Assembly: GCA_027061625.1 (NCBI GenBank)
Contig: JAMOVF010000009.1
Coordinates: forward strand, 1-17,452
DNA length: 17,452 nt
Reading direction: 5' to 3'
DNA from: Deltaproteobacteria bacterium
GTDB taxonomy: Bacteria; Desulfobacterota; Dissulfuribacteria; Dissulfuribacterales; JALVPX01
Below the pieces are notes generated by a model. The model was not told where the DNA came from. It made no database searches and worked only from the letters and a program-made list of their open reading frames with translations. The position numbers were made by a program, and so were the translations under genes. Of this stretch, positions 7,569 through 14,882 are shown in pieces (the first letter of the stretch is position 1; every line of letters begins with the position of its first letter).

Positions 7569-8594
7569 CTAAACCTTATTGAGCATTAAGCTATCAACAT
7601 CTTCAGCAGAAAAGCGCTCTGCATTTACAATTTGAATTTCTTGATGTTTAGAATCCTTTACAACCACCTCAGCAAGCTGACCTGCAGGAACCTTGCAATA
7701 TCTAAGCAGCAAAGAAGCGGCTTGCTGAACTGGAGGCGGATTCATATACCGGCGCATAACACCTACAGGACCAGGCCCAGCTTTATATTGAAGCACCAGA
7801 TCACCTGTTCTGACCAAATCAACCAATTTGCTATTCTCTGCTTGATTGCGCCCGACCACAAACCATGATTCTCCTTCTAGCAGAAAATGTCTGCCTGTCT
7901 GAGCAAGCAGAAGATCATTGGCATCCACATCATCCCACATAGACAATAAAATGCGGAATCTTTCAGACAAAATAGGATCAGCCAATACACAGCCGCCAGC
8001 TGGGCTGGGATAGTCTATAATAGAATATTTCCTGGCAAGGGCCATCTGCTCCTTTCTGCCCCGTCCGGACAAGGCCAGAAGCCTGCTGCGGTCCACAAGG
8101 CCTTGTTCTTCTATAAGAGTGGGTTTAAGGTTTTTGGCACAAAGCGGCCTTAGCAGCAGACCTTCTGCCCCGCTGTCTCTTTCAATAATACGCAGAGTAT
8201 CCCGCCTTTGCGACATTGGCCTTTGGCCTATCACCTCGCCTGTGGCAATGAAAGATGCCCCCAAATCTTCCATAATGGATAAGGCCTTTTTGATCATCAA
8301 TATCTTGCAGTCTATGCAAGGGTTGAAATAGCGGCCAAAGCCATGAGGAGGTTTTTTGAGCATCTTCAAATAATCATCTGTAATGTCCAGCACCACCGTG
8401 GCAATGTTATATTTATCCTCAATTTGTTTTGCCCAGGCCTCTTCATCCTCTTTTATTTGATAGTTGAAAAATGGAGTAATGCATTGGAGCGCTATCACAT
8501 CTATGCCCTGCTCCTGTAAAACCTTGCAGGCAAGAATTGAATCCAGGCCGCCAGAAAAAAGCACAACGGCCCTAACCTTATTATCAATTTTCAT
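7569..8594 (-). CDS. PP-loop tRNA thiolation-type protein with NFACT-R-like C-terminus
   Basis: Likely adenylates and thiolates a tRNA base (ThiI/MnmA-like). The 341-residue protein starts with the ATP-pyrophosphatase loop SGGLDS (14-19). It then has a CxxC in PCIDCK (about 92-97), the ThiI-like stretch ATGEVIGQRPMSQ, and a Cys in SPAGGCVLADP. The last third (TGRHFLLEGESWFVVGRNQAEN, GDLVLQYKAGPGPVGVMRR, taken in pieces) resembles the NFACT-R RNA-binding domain known to be fused to ThiI-like PP-loop proteins. It lacks the THUMP and rhodanese domains of classical ThiI, so the modified position and the sulfur donor are unknown. The ATG at 8594-8592 lies inside the end of recN (11-base overlap), indicating coupling. 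Automated pipelines may label it ThiI or a tRNA methyltransferase. Confidence 0.8.
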   Translation of the reverse strand: MKIDNKVRAVVLFSGGLDSILACKVLQEQGIDVIALQCITPFFNYQIKEDEEAWAKQIEDKYNIATVVLDITDDYLKMLKKPPHGFGRYFNPCIDCKILMIKKALSIMEDLGASFIATGEVIGQRPMSQRRDTLRIIERDSGAEGLLLRPLCAKNLKPTLIEEQGLVDRSRLLALSGRGRKEQMALARKYSIIDYPSPAGGCVLADPILSERFRILLSMWDDVDANDLLLAQTGRHFLLEGESWFVVGRNQAENSKLVDLVRTGDLVLQYKAGPGPVGVMRRYMNPPPVQQAASLLLRYCKVPAGQLAEVVVKDSKHQEIQIVNAERFSAEDVDSLMLNKV

Positions 8595-10260
8595 CCTGTT
8601 GACTTTCCTTCAATAAGCGGCTTGCAAAGGATGCTGCCTCTTCCCCTTCATCCCCCAGCATTCTTTTGAGCTCTTCAATACGCTCATCATCTTCAAGCCT
8701 TTGAATTTCTGAAAAAGTGGTCCCGCCTTTAACTTTTTTGTTCACTTGAATGTGGGTGTCTGCCAAGGCAGCTATCTGTGGAAAATGGGTTATTGCCAAT
8801 ACCTGGCCAAATTTGGCAAGCTTTTTAAGCTTTTCCCCAACCTTCGCCGCTGTTTCGCCGCCAATGCCGGCATCTATTTCATCAAACACCATGGACTCCA
8901 TTCCAGCCTTTGCAGCAAAAACAGATTTTAAGGCCAGCATAACTCTGGAAAGCTCACCGCCAGAGGCAATGGAAGCCAAAGGCTTAAGATCCTGCCCCAC
9001 ATTTGGGGAAAAGACAAATTCCACTCTTTCCATGCCCTGGGGCGTAATATCTTTGATGGTGGGCGTATCTGGCACATGAAAGGCTGCACTGAACCTTGCC
9101 TTGTAAAACTGCAAATCCTCCAGCTCCTTTTCAACTGCCTTGGCCAATTCGGCACTGCCTGATAACCGCTTTTTATAAAGCGTCTTGGCCATATCAATCA
9201 CTTTATTCTCATTTTCAGCCAAGGCCTTTTCCAAATCCGCCAAATCATTTTCAAGACGTTCCAATTCTTTGAGGCGCTGAACACTTTTTTTTCTATATTC
9301 AAACACATCCTCAAGTTCAGGGCCAAATTTCCGCTTCAGCTGGCGTATGGCATAAAGCCTTTCCTCCACTTTGTTTAAGAGGCCGGGGTCAACATCCAGA
9401 CCGCCAAGATAATCCCTTATTCCATAGGCCGTTTCCTGAATTTGATAAATAGATGATTCCAGTTCGTTGCTCAAAGGTTCCAGACTCTGGTCCAATTCAC
9501 TCATCTTGGTTAAAAGCTGCCGGCAATCAGCCAACACCTCCAAAACCGCCCCCCTTTTCCCATAAAGCTTTCTATATACCTCTTCACCAAGGAGCCTCAG
9601 CCTGTCAGATGCCTTAAGCACCTGCAACCTCTGCTCAAGCTCACTGTCTTCTCCCTCTTTGGGATCAACCTTGTTTATGGCCTCCACTTCTTTATGAAGG
9701 CGTTCCATCTCCTCCTCACGGCTTTGCAGGACCTTACGCTGCTTCTTTAATTCAAAGGCAATCTGTTTCATCTGTTGAAACTGATGCTGAAAGGCCCTTA
9801 ATTCCTGCTCAAGGCCACAAAAAGAATCCAGCAGCGCCCTGTGGCGGTCCCTGTTTAAAAGGTCTTGATATTCATGTTGGCTTGAAAGTGAAATCAGGCC
9901 TCTCATAAGATGCTTCAGGTTTTTTATACTGACCAAGCTTCCATTGGCATATATACGGCCGCGCCCTTCCTTAGGAATAATTCTCCTTATAATTACTTCT
10001 TCATCCGCCTCCAGACCAATCTCCTCCAACAAATTACGGCTTGATTCTGGCACTGCAAACAGGGCTTGTATTTCTGCCTGTTTTGCCCCCTTTCTCACAA
10101 GACCTGAATCTGCCTTGGCCCCCATTAGCATTTCAACTGCCTTGATAAGCAAGGATTTACCCGCACCAGTTTCGCCAGTAATTGCAGTAAATCCTGGCCC
10201 GATCTCTAAACGTGCTGATTCAATAAGAACAAAATTTTTGATATCAATTTCCAAAAGCAT
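8584..10260 (-). CDS. recN: DNA repair protein RecN
   Basis: SMC-like ATPase acting early in double-strand break repair. The 558-residue product has Walker A GETGAGKS (29-36) at the N-terminus, a long charged, helical middle part (about 150-380) typical of its coiled coil, and the C-terminal signature SGGELSRVMLALK followed by Walker B MVFDEIDAGIGG and the ITHFPQIAALAD segment. The frame is open to a TTG at 10290, but RecN proteins begin with MLLE-x-IKNF, which fits the ATG at 10260 and gives the normal family length. No strong Shine-Dalgarno precedes either start. It overlaps the PP-loop gene downstream. An 11-base palindrome GAGGCTGCCTC (10305-10315) lies 45 bases upstream; recN is SOS-controlled in many bacteria, but I cannot show this is a LexA site. 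Confidence 0.95.
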   Translation of the reverse strand: MLLEIDIKNFVLIESARLEIGPGFTAITGETGAGKSLLIKAVEMLMGAKADSGLVRKGAKQAEIQALFAVPESSRNLLEEIGLEADEEVIIRRIIPKEGRGRIYANGSLVSIKNLKHLMRGLISLSSQHEYQDLLNRDRHRALLDSFCGLEQELRAFQHQFQQMKQIAFELKKQRKVLQSREEEMERLHKEVEAINKVDPKEGEDSELEQRLQVLKASDRLRLLGEEVYRKLYGKRGAVLEVLADCRQLLTKMSELDQSLEPLSNELESSIYQIQETAYGIRDYLGGLDVDPGLLNKVEERLYAIRQLKRKFGPELEDVFEYRKKSVQRLKELERLENDLADLEKALAENENKVIDMAKTLYKKRLSGSAELAKAVEKELEDLQFYKARFSAAFHVPDTPTIKDITPQGMERVEFVFSPNVGQDLKPLASIASGGELSRVMLALKSVFAAKAGMESMVFDEIDAGIGGETAAKVGEKLKKLAKFGQVLAITHFPQIAALADTHIQVNKKVKGGTTFSEIQRLEDDERIEELKRMLGDEGEEAASFASRLLKESQQDEN

Positions 10261-10678
10261 AACAAAAGGAATATATACTTTAATTTCCAAAAAGTGAAAA
10301 ACTTGAGGCTGCCTCGAAAAATTTCACTCCAGCCCAGGTTAGAACGTGCCTGCACTCCCCTTGCAGCAACGATTTCCCCAACACCCCTTTATTATAAAAT
10401 TTTTTTCAGTATTAAAATTATTTTTATCAACCCTTAATATTTTTTAAGCCTTAACTAAACAAATTAAAACAACAAGATAGATCAATTAAAAACCAAATAC
10501 TTGCCTGGCAATAGCCTAGTTGAAAATTTTTTTATTCTATAGTAGAAAAAAATTTAACACTATGGGGGGTGGGCTGGAAAATGGCGTTTCTGTTCTTTCG
10601 CTAGCCGGTCCAAGAATTCAAAACATCATTTAACAACTTACCCTGCTAAAGGGTAACAATTTCAACAAGGAGGTTGAA
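10261..10678. other. Non-coding divergent region between recN and the PEP-CTERM gene
   Basis: A 418-base AT-rich stretch with no convincing gene on either strand. Things seen: the palindrome GAGGCTGCCTC (10305-10315); a perfect TATAAT on the minus strand (10396-10391) without a good -35 partner, possibly for recN; a weak sigma-54-like TGGCAATAGCCTAGTT on the plus strand (10506-10521, GT in place of the -12 GC); and a hairpin just before the ribosome site of the next gene (10638-10656). None is proven to be functional. Confidence 0.6.
10638..10656 (+). promoter_or_regulatory. Leader hairpin before the PEP-CTERM gene
   Basis: TTACCCT, loop GCTAA, AGGGTAA form a perfect 7-bp stem ending 11 bases before the strong AAGGAGGT ribosome site (10667-10674). 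No U-tract follows, so it is not a terminator. It could stabilise the message 5' end or tune initiation. I recognise no riboswitch class. Confidence 0.4.
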
Positions 10679-11272
10679 ATGATGAAAGGGATTAGTGCAG
10701 TTGTCCTTTTAACCCTATTACTGTCAGTGCCGGCAGTAGCCATGCCTTTAAGAGATGCCTATCTTTTGGACACAGGATACTTTGCACCAGGACAAGGAAT
10801 GGACGGCTCACACATGTTTGGAGGCCCGGGAGGCTACAATATGCGAGGGCATGCATTTCAGTTTTATATTGACAAAAGTTCATTGCTTAAGGGTGCATTT
10901 CTTTATCTTACAATAAACCCCGTAATTCCCTACCCCAAGGGCCTCACTCCTGAGTCAGAATTTTCTCTAGCAGTATATGAAAAAACCCTTAACCATGAAT
11001 ATTGGGGAATAATTCCTGACACAACCTCCCTGCTCAAGCGCAGTAATAAAGTTAAACTTGAAGGAGAAGGCGAACATGAAGTTTATGCAGGAGGCTTGGA
11101 TCTACTGCTCGATCCCGGAATATATTGGCTTGGTATAGAAGGGGATGGAGCCTTAACTTATATTAATGGTTTCCGCTTGGATAAACAATATGCTGCTGTC
11201 CCAGTGCCGTCCACTGTTTTGCTGCTGCTATCAGGCCTTTCCCTGCTATGGAGAAAACGGAAACAAGCTTAA
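10679..11272 (+). CDS. Exported protein with variant PEP-CTERM sorting tail
   Basis: A 197-residue secreted protein of unknown function. Seen: an N-terminal signal peptide (MMKGISAVVLLTLLLSV then PAVA, cleavage likely after about residue 21), a glycine-rich early segment (FGGPGGYN), a mostly beta-like body without cysteines, and a C-terminal tail made of VPVPST, a hydrophobic run LLLLSGLSLLW and the basic end RKRKQA. This tripartite tail matches PEP-CTERM signals handled by exosortase, with Val in place of the Glu of VPEPST. Such proteins are usually linked to exopolysaccharide and biofilm. No exosortase gene is in the window. The start is ATG 10679 or 10682; the very strong AAGGAGGT at 10667-10674 suits either. 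It appears monocistronic, with about 400 non-coding bases on each side. Confidence 0.8.
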   Translation: MMKGISAVVLLTLLLSVPAVAMPLRDAYLLDTGYFAPGQGMDGSHMFGGPGGYNMRGHAFQFYIDKSSLLKGAFLYLTINPVIPYPKGLTPESEFSLAVYEKTLNHEYWGIIPDTTSLLKRSNKVKLEGEGEHEVYAGGLDLLLDPGIYWLGIEGDGALTYINGFRLDKQYAAVPVPSTVLLLLSGLSLLWRKRKQA

Positions 11273-11332
11273 TGAAAAAGGAGTGACTGCAGAACGGTTG
11301 ATATAATAAACAAAAACTTAAAAATTAAACTT

Positions 11333-11467
11333 TTCAAAATTTGGATTTTCGTTCAAGGGTAAGGCATGCTAAAAATATAACTTCACACCCATTAAAAGCG
11401 TCGCATTTTCAAACATTATTTTCAATGCAGCCACGCCAAGACCTTGGGCGAAAATCCAATTTTTCAA
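11333..11467. repeat. Imperfect 26-bp inverted repeat with 83-base spacer
   Basis: The arms are 11333-11358 and 11442-11467. The core TTGGATTTTCG (11341-11351) pairs perfectly with CGAAAATCCAA (11449-11459), and CAAGG (11354-11358) pairs with CCTTG (11442-11446). Of the four mismatches, two (T11352/G11448 and T11353/G11447) become U-G wobble pairs in plus-strand RNA. It could be an RNA structure, paired protein sites or the remnant of a small mobile element. No flanking duplication was evident. Confidence 0.55.
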
Positions 11468-11530
11468 CATAGCCAGACACTATATTTTCGGTTTCAGTTT
11501 CAGTCTGATTAAGAAAATAGCTTGTTGATT

Positions 11531-11546
11531 TGGCAATAATGTAGCA
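11531..11546 (+). promoter_or_regulatory. Sigma-54-like promoter motif for the 11664-rlpA genes
   Basis: TGGCAATAATGTAGCA has a full TGGCA -24 half, the invariant GG (11532-11533) and GC (11544-11545) exactly 10 bases apart, and TAGCA at -12 against the consensus TTGCA. Transcription would begin near 11557, giving a leader of roughly 105 bases before the GTG at 11664. Dependence on sigma-54 is inference. Confidence 0.45.
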
Positions 11547-11595
11547 ACCCTTAACACATTATCCCATTTTTCTGAAACATTCCTTTTTACTTCTC

Positions 11596-11628
11596 CGCTT
11601 GACCCTGCCGGTAAGCGCAATTATTTTT
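11596..11628 (+). terminator. Terminator-like hairpin with T-rich tail
   Basis: CGCTT(g)ACC pairs with GGTAAGCG around the loop CTGCC: an 8-bp stem with one bulged G (11596-11617), followed after CAA by TTATTTTT (11621-11628). It fits a Rho-independent terminator. It may end transcripts from the PEP-CTERM gene, or act as an attenuator in the leader of the next gene, since it lies between the sigma-54-like motif and the start codon. Confidence 0.45.
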
Positions 11629-11663
11629 ACTGAAATTTAAACTACTTCCTTTGGAGTAAAATT

Positions 11664-11954
11664 GTGCAAGATAAACTTGGCGTCTATTACAATCCCATTC
11701 CAGGCAATAAGGGTTTAAGGACATATATCAGGCTAAACAACAATGATATTGAATTTCGCCTCTGGAGCGCAGAAGATCCGGAATTGTGGGATGAACATGG
11801 CTGGGTTCCATGGACGGCTATAAAAGAGGCGGAAAGGCTCTATACTGCCGAAGGCAAAGGCAAAAGGCCTCCCATGCATCTTTACGACCTTGAAATTGCC
11901 TTCAGGCTTTTGAAGGACTTTGTACAGGACTATTTTCATGCAAAGGGCAACTAA
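11664..11954 (+). CDS. Small conserved-looking protein of unknown function
   Basis: A 96-residue protein I do not recognise. It is soluble in appearance, rich in charged and aromatic residues (WSAEDPELWDEHGWVPW near 34-50), with no signal peptide, membrane segment or cysteine, and a probably helical C-terminal third. The start is GTG at 11664, 7 bases after GGAG (11653-11656). Its stop lies 17 bases inside the rlpA reading frame (11938-11954 shared), so the two are translationally coupled. The good ribosome site, coupling and even codon use make it a likely real gene. A function tied to the RlpA lipoprotein is only a guess from position. Confidence 0.7.
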   Translation: MQDKLGVYYNPIPGNKGLRTYIRLNNNDIEFRLWSAEDPELWDEHGWVPWTAIKEAERLYTAEGKGKRPPMHLYDLEIAFRLLKDFVQDYFHAKGN

Positions 11955-12726
11955 CTATATTTTATGGCTCTTTTTCTTTTTTATTCCCTTTACGATTTAT
12001 GGCTGCACCCACCACAATAATGTCACGCAACATAAAAATACAAAATATAAAAGCACAAAACATTACAATAGGCCTTGCTTAAAAGGCACCCAGCGCCCAT
12101 ATAAGATAAATGGCCGGACCTATTATCCGCTTCCTTCGGCTATTGGTTACAGTGAAACAGGCCTGGCTTCCTGGTATGGCCCTAAGTTTCATGGCAGACA
12201 GACTGCCAATGGCGAGCGTTATAACATGCACGCCTTGACTGCAGCCCATAAGATCTTACCGATGAACACCTTGGTAAAGGTGGAAAACCTGGAAAACGGC
12301 AGGTCAGTGGTGGTTCGGATAAATGACCGCGGCCCTTTTGTTAAAAATAGGGTGATTGATCTCAGCCGCTCTGCTGCTGCCCGCCTGGGAATGTTGAAGC
12401 GGGGTGTGGCCAAGGTGCGGTTGACAGCCCTGGGAGAGGTGGCGTCCTTTTCAAAAGGCGTACCTAAATTCACCTATGTGCCAGATTTTGAACATGGCAA
12501 TTTTTATGTACAGGTGGGCTCTTTCAAAAGACGCCAAAATGCCTACCGCCTTCGTGCCAAACTCGCCAAAAGATATAAAAAAGTGGTCGTTTTGCCCCAA
12601 ATCACAGAGATGGGCGATATGTACCGTGTACAGATATTTGCATCAAACAGGCTGAGTGCTGCACGCAAAATGGTCCAGCAAATGGAACAAAAAGGTTTCC
12701 GAGGGGCCTTTTTGGTATCAAGATAG
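11938..12726 (+). CDS. rlpA: RlpA-family septal lipoprotein (lytic transglycosylase) with SPOR domain
   Basis: Outer-membrane lipoprotein that cleaves denuded peptidoglycan at the septum in studied bacteria. From ATG 11938 the 262-residue product starts with a hydrophobic signal (ILWLFFFFIPF) and lipobox IYGC with Cys23. A double-psi beta-barrel spans about 72-165 (GLASWYGPKFHGRQTANGE in its first part, LTAAHKILP, then RINDRGPF and VIDLS). Glu93, His104 and Asp130 match the conserved acidic, His and Asp positions of active RlpA. The C-terminal SPOR domain (about 188-260, FYVQVGSF start) binds denuded glycan strands and targets septa. The frame extends to a TTG at 11920, but AGGA at 11926-11929 is 8 bases before ATG 11938. 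It overlaps the small upstream gene and may work in the same process as FtsEX. Confidence 0.9.
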   Translation: MQRATNYILWLFFFFIPFTIYGCTHHNNVTQHKNTKYKSTKHYNRPCLKGTQRPYKINGRTYYPLPSAIGYSETGLASWYGPKFHGRQTANGERYNMHALTAAHKILPMNTLVKVENLENGRSVVVRINDRGPFVKNRVIDLSRSAAARLGMLKRGVAKVRLTALGEVASFSKGVPKFTYVPDFEHGNFYVQVGSFKRRQNAYRLRAKLAKRYKKVVVLPQITEMGDMYRVQIFASNRLSAARKMVQQMEQKGFRGAFLVSR

Positions 12727-12812
12727 CTAAGGTATAAAAATTGCTGTATATTTAAAAGCCAAATAATAAAGTCTATTTATTTCAAGTCATGAAAAAAGAA
12801 TCTGGAGGAACG

Positions 12813-13250
12813 GTGAAGTTAAGAAAAAGCTTGACAGATAAGCGCAATGAAAAAGGTTTTACTCTAATAGAACTCCTTGTAGTAGTAATAATTATTGGCC
12901 TGCTTGCCTCTTTGGTAGCCCCTAAATTTTTTGGCAAACTCGGCAAAAGCCGTCAAAAAATAGCCAAAGCTCAGATATCAAATTTTGAGGCCGCACTGGA
13001 TGAATTTCGTCTGGACAATGGCCGTTATCCAACCACTGAAGAGGGCCTGAAGGCGCTGCGCGAAAAGCCTAGCGGATTATCAAACTGGGCTGGCCCATAT
13101 CTTCCCAAAGCCATTCCCAAGGACCCTTGGGGCCATGATTATGTCTACAAGAGCCCTGGCGAACATGGTGACTATGATTTGATGAGCTATGGCCGGGATG
13201 GTGAACCCGGCGGGGAAGGTGAAGACGCTGACATTGTAAGCTGGGAATAG
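12813..13250 (+). CDS. gspG: Type II secretion major pseudopilin GspG
   Basis: Major subunit of the T2SS pseudopilus that pushes folded proteins through the outer-membrane secretin. Seen: a basic leader ending in EKG, then the prepilin N-methylation motif FTLIELLVVVIIIGLLAS with Glu5, and the GspG C-terminal region (LDNGRYPTTEEGLKAL, WAGPYLPKAIPKDPWG, YDLMSYGRDGEPGG) including the acidic loop that binds calcium in the family. Start choice: ATG 12789 has no ribosome site, while GTG 12813 follows GGAGG (12804-12808) by 4 bases; I chose GTG, giving a 145-residue precursor with a 15-residue leader. It is the first gene of the gsp operon, with gspE 3 bases on. A gap of about 60 AT-rich bases before it may hold a promoter, but I see no convincing one. 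Confidence 0.93.
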   Translation: MKLRKSLTDKRNEKGFTLIELLVVVIIIGLLASLVAPKFFGKLGKSRQKIAKAQISNFEAALDEFRLDNGRYPTTEEGLKALREKPSGLSNWAGPYLPKAIPKDPWGHDYVYKSPGEHGDYDLMSYGRDGEPGGEGEDADIVSWE

Positions 13251-13253
13251 CCT

Positions 13254-14882
13254 ATGCCTGAAGCTTCTCCAGTAAAAAATTTTCTGTCATCGCTGCTGCC
13301 TGGAAACAAAAAGGGCGCAGAGCCTGCTCAGCATCAGGAAGGTGAGCAGGCAGCTATCTCCTCTGACACAAAGCCCTTTGAGGTGGCTGCCTCTGACTTT
13401 CCAGATAAACCTCCCATGGTAAACGGTCTTTCCTCGCAGCTCATGCGCCAGTGGAAAATTGCCCCCATTGATGTCACAGATCAGGAAGTAAAGGTGGCAG
13501 CGGCAAATCCAGAGGACCTCTATCTGGCAGAAATATTGGAAAATATATATCATAGGAAGGTTACACTCCTTGGTGCAGCAGAGGAAGACATTCTATCTGC
13601 TATTTACCGCTGGTATGATGCAGACGCAGATATAGAAGGCCAAAGTGAGGAAGCAGAAGCCAGCCTTGACGATGAGTTGTGGGATGATCCGGAGCAACTA
13701 AAAGATCTTGCCAGCGAAGCGCCAGTGATACGGCTGGTAAATCATTTCATAAGCCAGGCATTGGAGGTAAAGGCATCAGACATACACTTTGAGCCATTCA
13801 GGGATTCGTTAAAGGTCCGTTTCAGGATAGATGGTGTTCTTCAGGATATGGAGACCATAGCCAAAAGGCTCCAGCCTGCTATTACTTCAAGAATAAAACT
13901 TATGGGGAAAATGGATATTGCTGAGATGCGCCTTCCACAGGATGGCCGCATCAAGGTAAAGGATGGCAGCCGTGAGATAGATATCCGTGTTTCCACTCTG
14001 CCCACGCTTTTTGGAGAAAGCATTGTCTTAAGGCTCCTCAACAGGGATGAGGTAAAGCTTGAGCTGGAATCTTTGGGCTTTCCAAATGATATAATGGGCA
14101 CCTTTGAGGAATTGATCCAGCGCCCCTATGGCATGATACTGGTTACTGGGCCTACAGGAAGCGGAAAAACCACCACTCTTTATGCTGTCATGAATCGCAT
14201 AAACGCCCCGGATAAAAAGATCGTCACTGTGGAAGACCCGGTGGAGTATCAGCTTGACGGCATAAACCAGATCCAGGTGAAACCCAAGATCAACCTTACC
14301 TTTGCTTCTGCCCTGCGCACCATTTTGAGGCAGGATCCAGATGTGATACTCATTGGAGAGATCCGGGATGCCGAAACTGCTGAAATTGCAGTCCAATCCG
14401 CCCTCACAGGCCACATGGTCTTTTCCACCCTGCATACCAATGATGCGGCCAGCGCTGTTACACGCCTGCAGGAAATGGGTGTGGAATCCTATCTGCTGGC
14501 TTCATCGCTGCTGGCGGTTATGGCTCAGCGCCTGGTGAGAAAGATATGCCCACACTGCAAAGAAGAATATCAAATGTCTCCAGATCTTTTTGAACAGGCT
14601 TCGCAGGTGCTAGGCCTGGATATAAAAGGCGAGCCCCCCAAGATTTGGCGCGGCAAGGGCTGTCACCATTGTGCCAATACCGGTTATTCTGGCCGTACAG
14701 CCATTTTTGAGCTGCTTACAGTTAATGATGCCGTACGGAGACAGATCCTTCAAGGAGCAGACAGCTCCACCATCGCCGAGGAGGCAGTAAAGCATGGCAT
14801 GCGGACCTTAAGGCAGGATGGCCTACTCAAGGTGCTTGCTGGCGAAACCACACCTGAAGAAGTGATGAGGGTCACCAACTGA
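13254..14882 (+). CDS. gspE: Type II secretion ATPase GspE
   Basis: Cytoplasmic hexameric ATPase that drives pseudopilus assembly. The 542-residue protein has a variable N-terminal part with a low-complexity acidic segment (about 123-147), then the conserved ATPase core: KASDIHFEP (about 173-181), Walker A GPTGSGKT (299-306), Asp box IVTVEDPVEY (about 323-332), Walker B ILIGEIRD (365-372), and His box TGHMVFSTLH (385-394). A tetracysteine metal-binding module C432-x2-C435 ... C470-x2-C473 follows, typical of assembly ATPases (GspE/PilB) and absent from PilT. Neighbouring pseudopilins and GspF favour GspE over PilB. The stop overlaps the gspF start by one base (TGATG, 14880-14884). Confidence 0.94.
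   Translation: MPEASPVKNFLSSLLPGNKKGAEPAQHQEGEQAAISSDTKPFEVAASDFPDKPPMVNGLSSQLMRQWKIAPIDVTDQEVKVAAANPEDLYLAEILENIYHRKVTLLGAAEEDILSAIYRWYDADADIEGQSEEAEASLDDELWDDPEQLKDLASEAPVIRLVNHFISQALEVKASDIHFEPFRDSLKVRFRIDGVLQDMETIAKRLQPAITSRIKLMGKMDIAEMRLPQDGRIKVKDGSREIDIRVSTLPTLFGESIVLRLLNRDEVKLELESLGFPNDIMGTFEELIQRPYGMILVTGPTGSGKTTTLYAVMNRINAPDKKIVTVEDPVEYQLDGINQIQVKPKINLTFASALRTILRQDPDVILIGEIRDAETAEIAVQSALTGHMVFSTLHTNDAASAVTRLQEMGVESYLLASSLLAVMAQRLVRKICPHCKEEYQMSPDLFEQASQVLGLDIKGEPPKIWRGKGCHHCANTGYSGRTAIFELLTVNDAVRRQILQGADSSTIAEEAVKHGMRTLRQDGLLKVLAGETTPEEVMRVTN

Larger units (their letters stand above)
11273..11663. other. Non-coding region between the PEP-CTERM gene and the rlpA operon
   Basis: A 391-base stretch without a convincing gene. 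It contains a long imperfect inverted repeat (11333-11358 with 11442-11467), three tandem hexamers TTTCGG-TTTCAG-TTTCAG (11486-11503), a good sigma-54-like promoter motif (11531-11546) and a terminator-like hairpin (11596-11628). Their order suggests a regulated leader for the downstream genes. Confidence 0.6.

Noticed and set aside
10408..10445. AGTATTAA / TTAATATT stem followed by a T-run, terminator-like on the plus strand.
   Set aside because: The stem is A-T only apart from one G-T, the loop is 18 bases and no plus-strand gene ends there.
10582..10597. TGGCGTTTCTGTTCTT as a sigma-54 site before the PEP-CTERM gene.
   Set aside because: CT instead of the invariant GC at the -12 position.
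11279..11307. TATAAT at 11302-11307 as a promoter after the PEP-CTERM gene.
   Set aside because: No -35 element at usual spacing; the region is very AT-rich.
12741..12769. TTGCTG-17-TAATAA as a promoter for gspG.
   Set aside because: About half the consensus bases match in each box, expected by chance in AT-rich sequence.
14028..14435. Minus-strand open frame of 135 codons.
   Set aside because: It lies wholly antisense to the conserved ATPase core of gspE and shows no family features.
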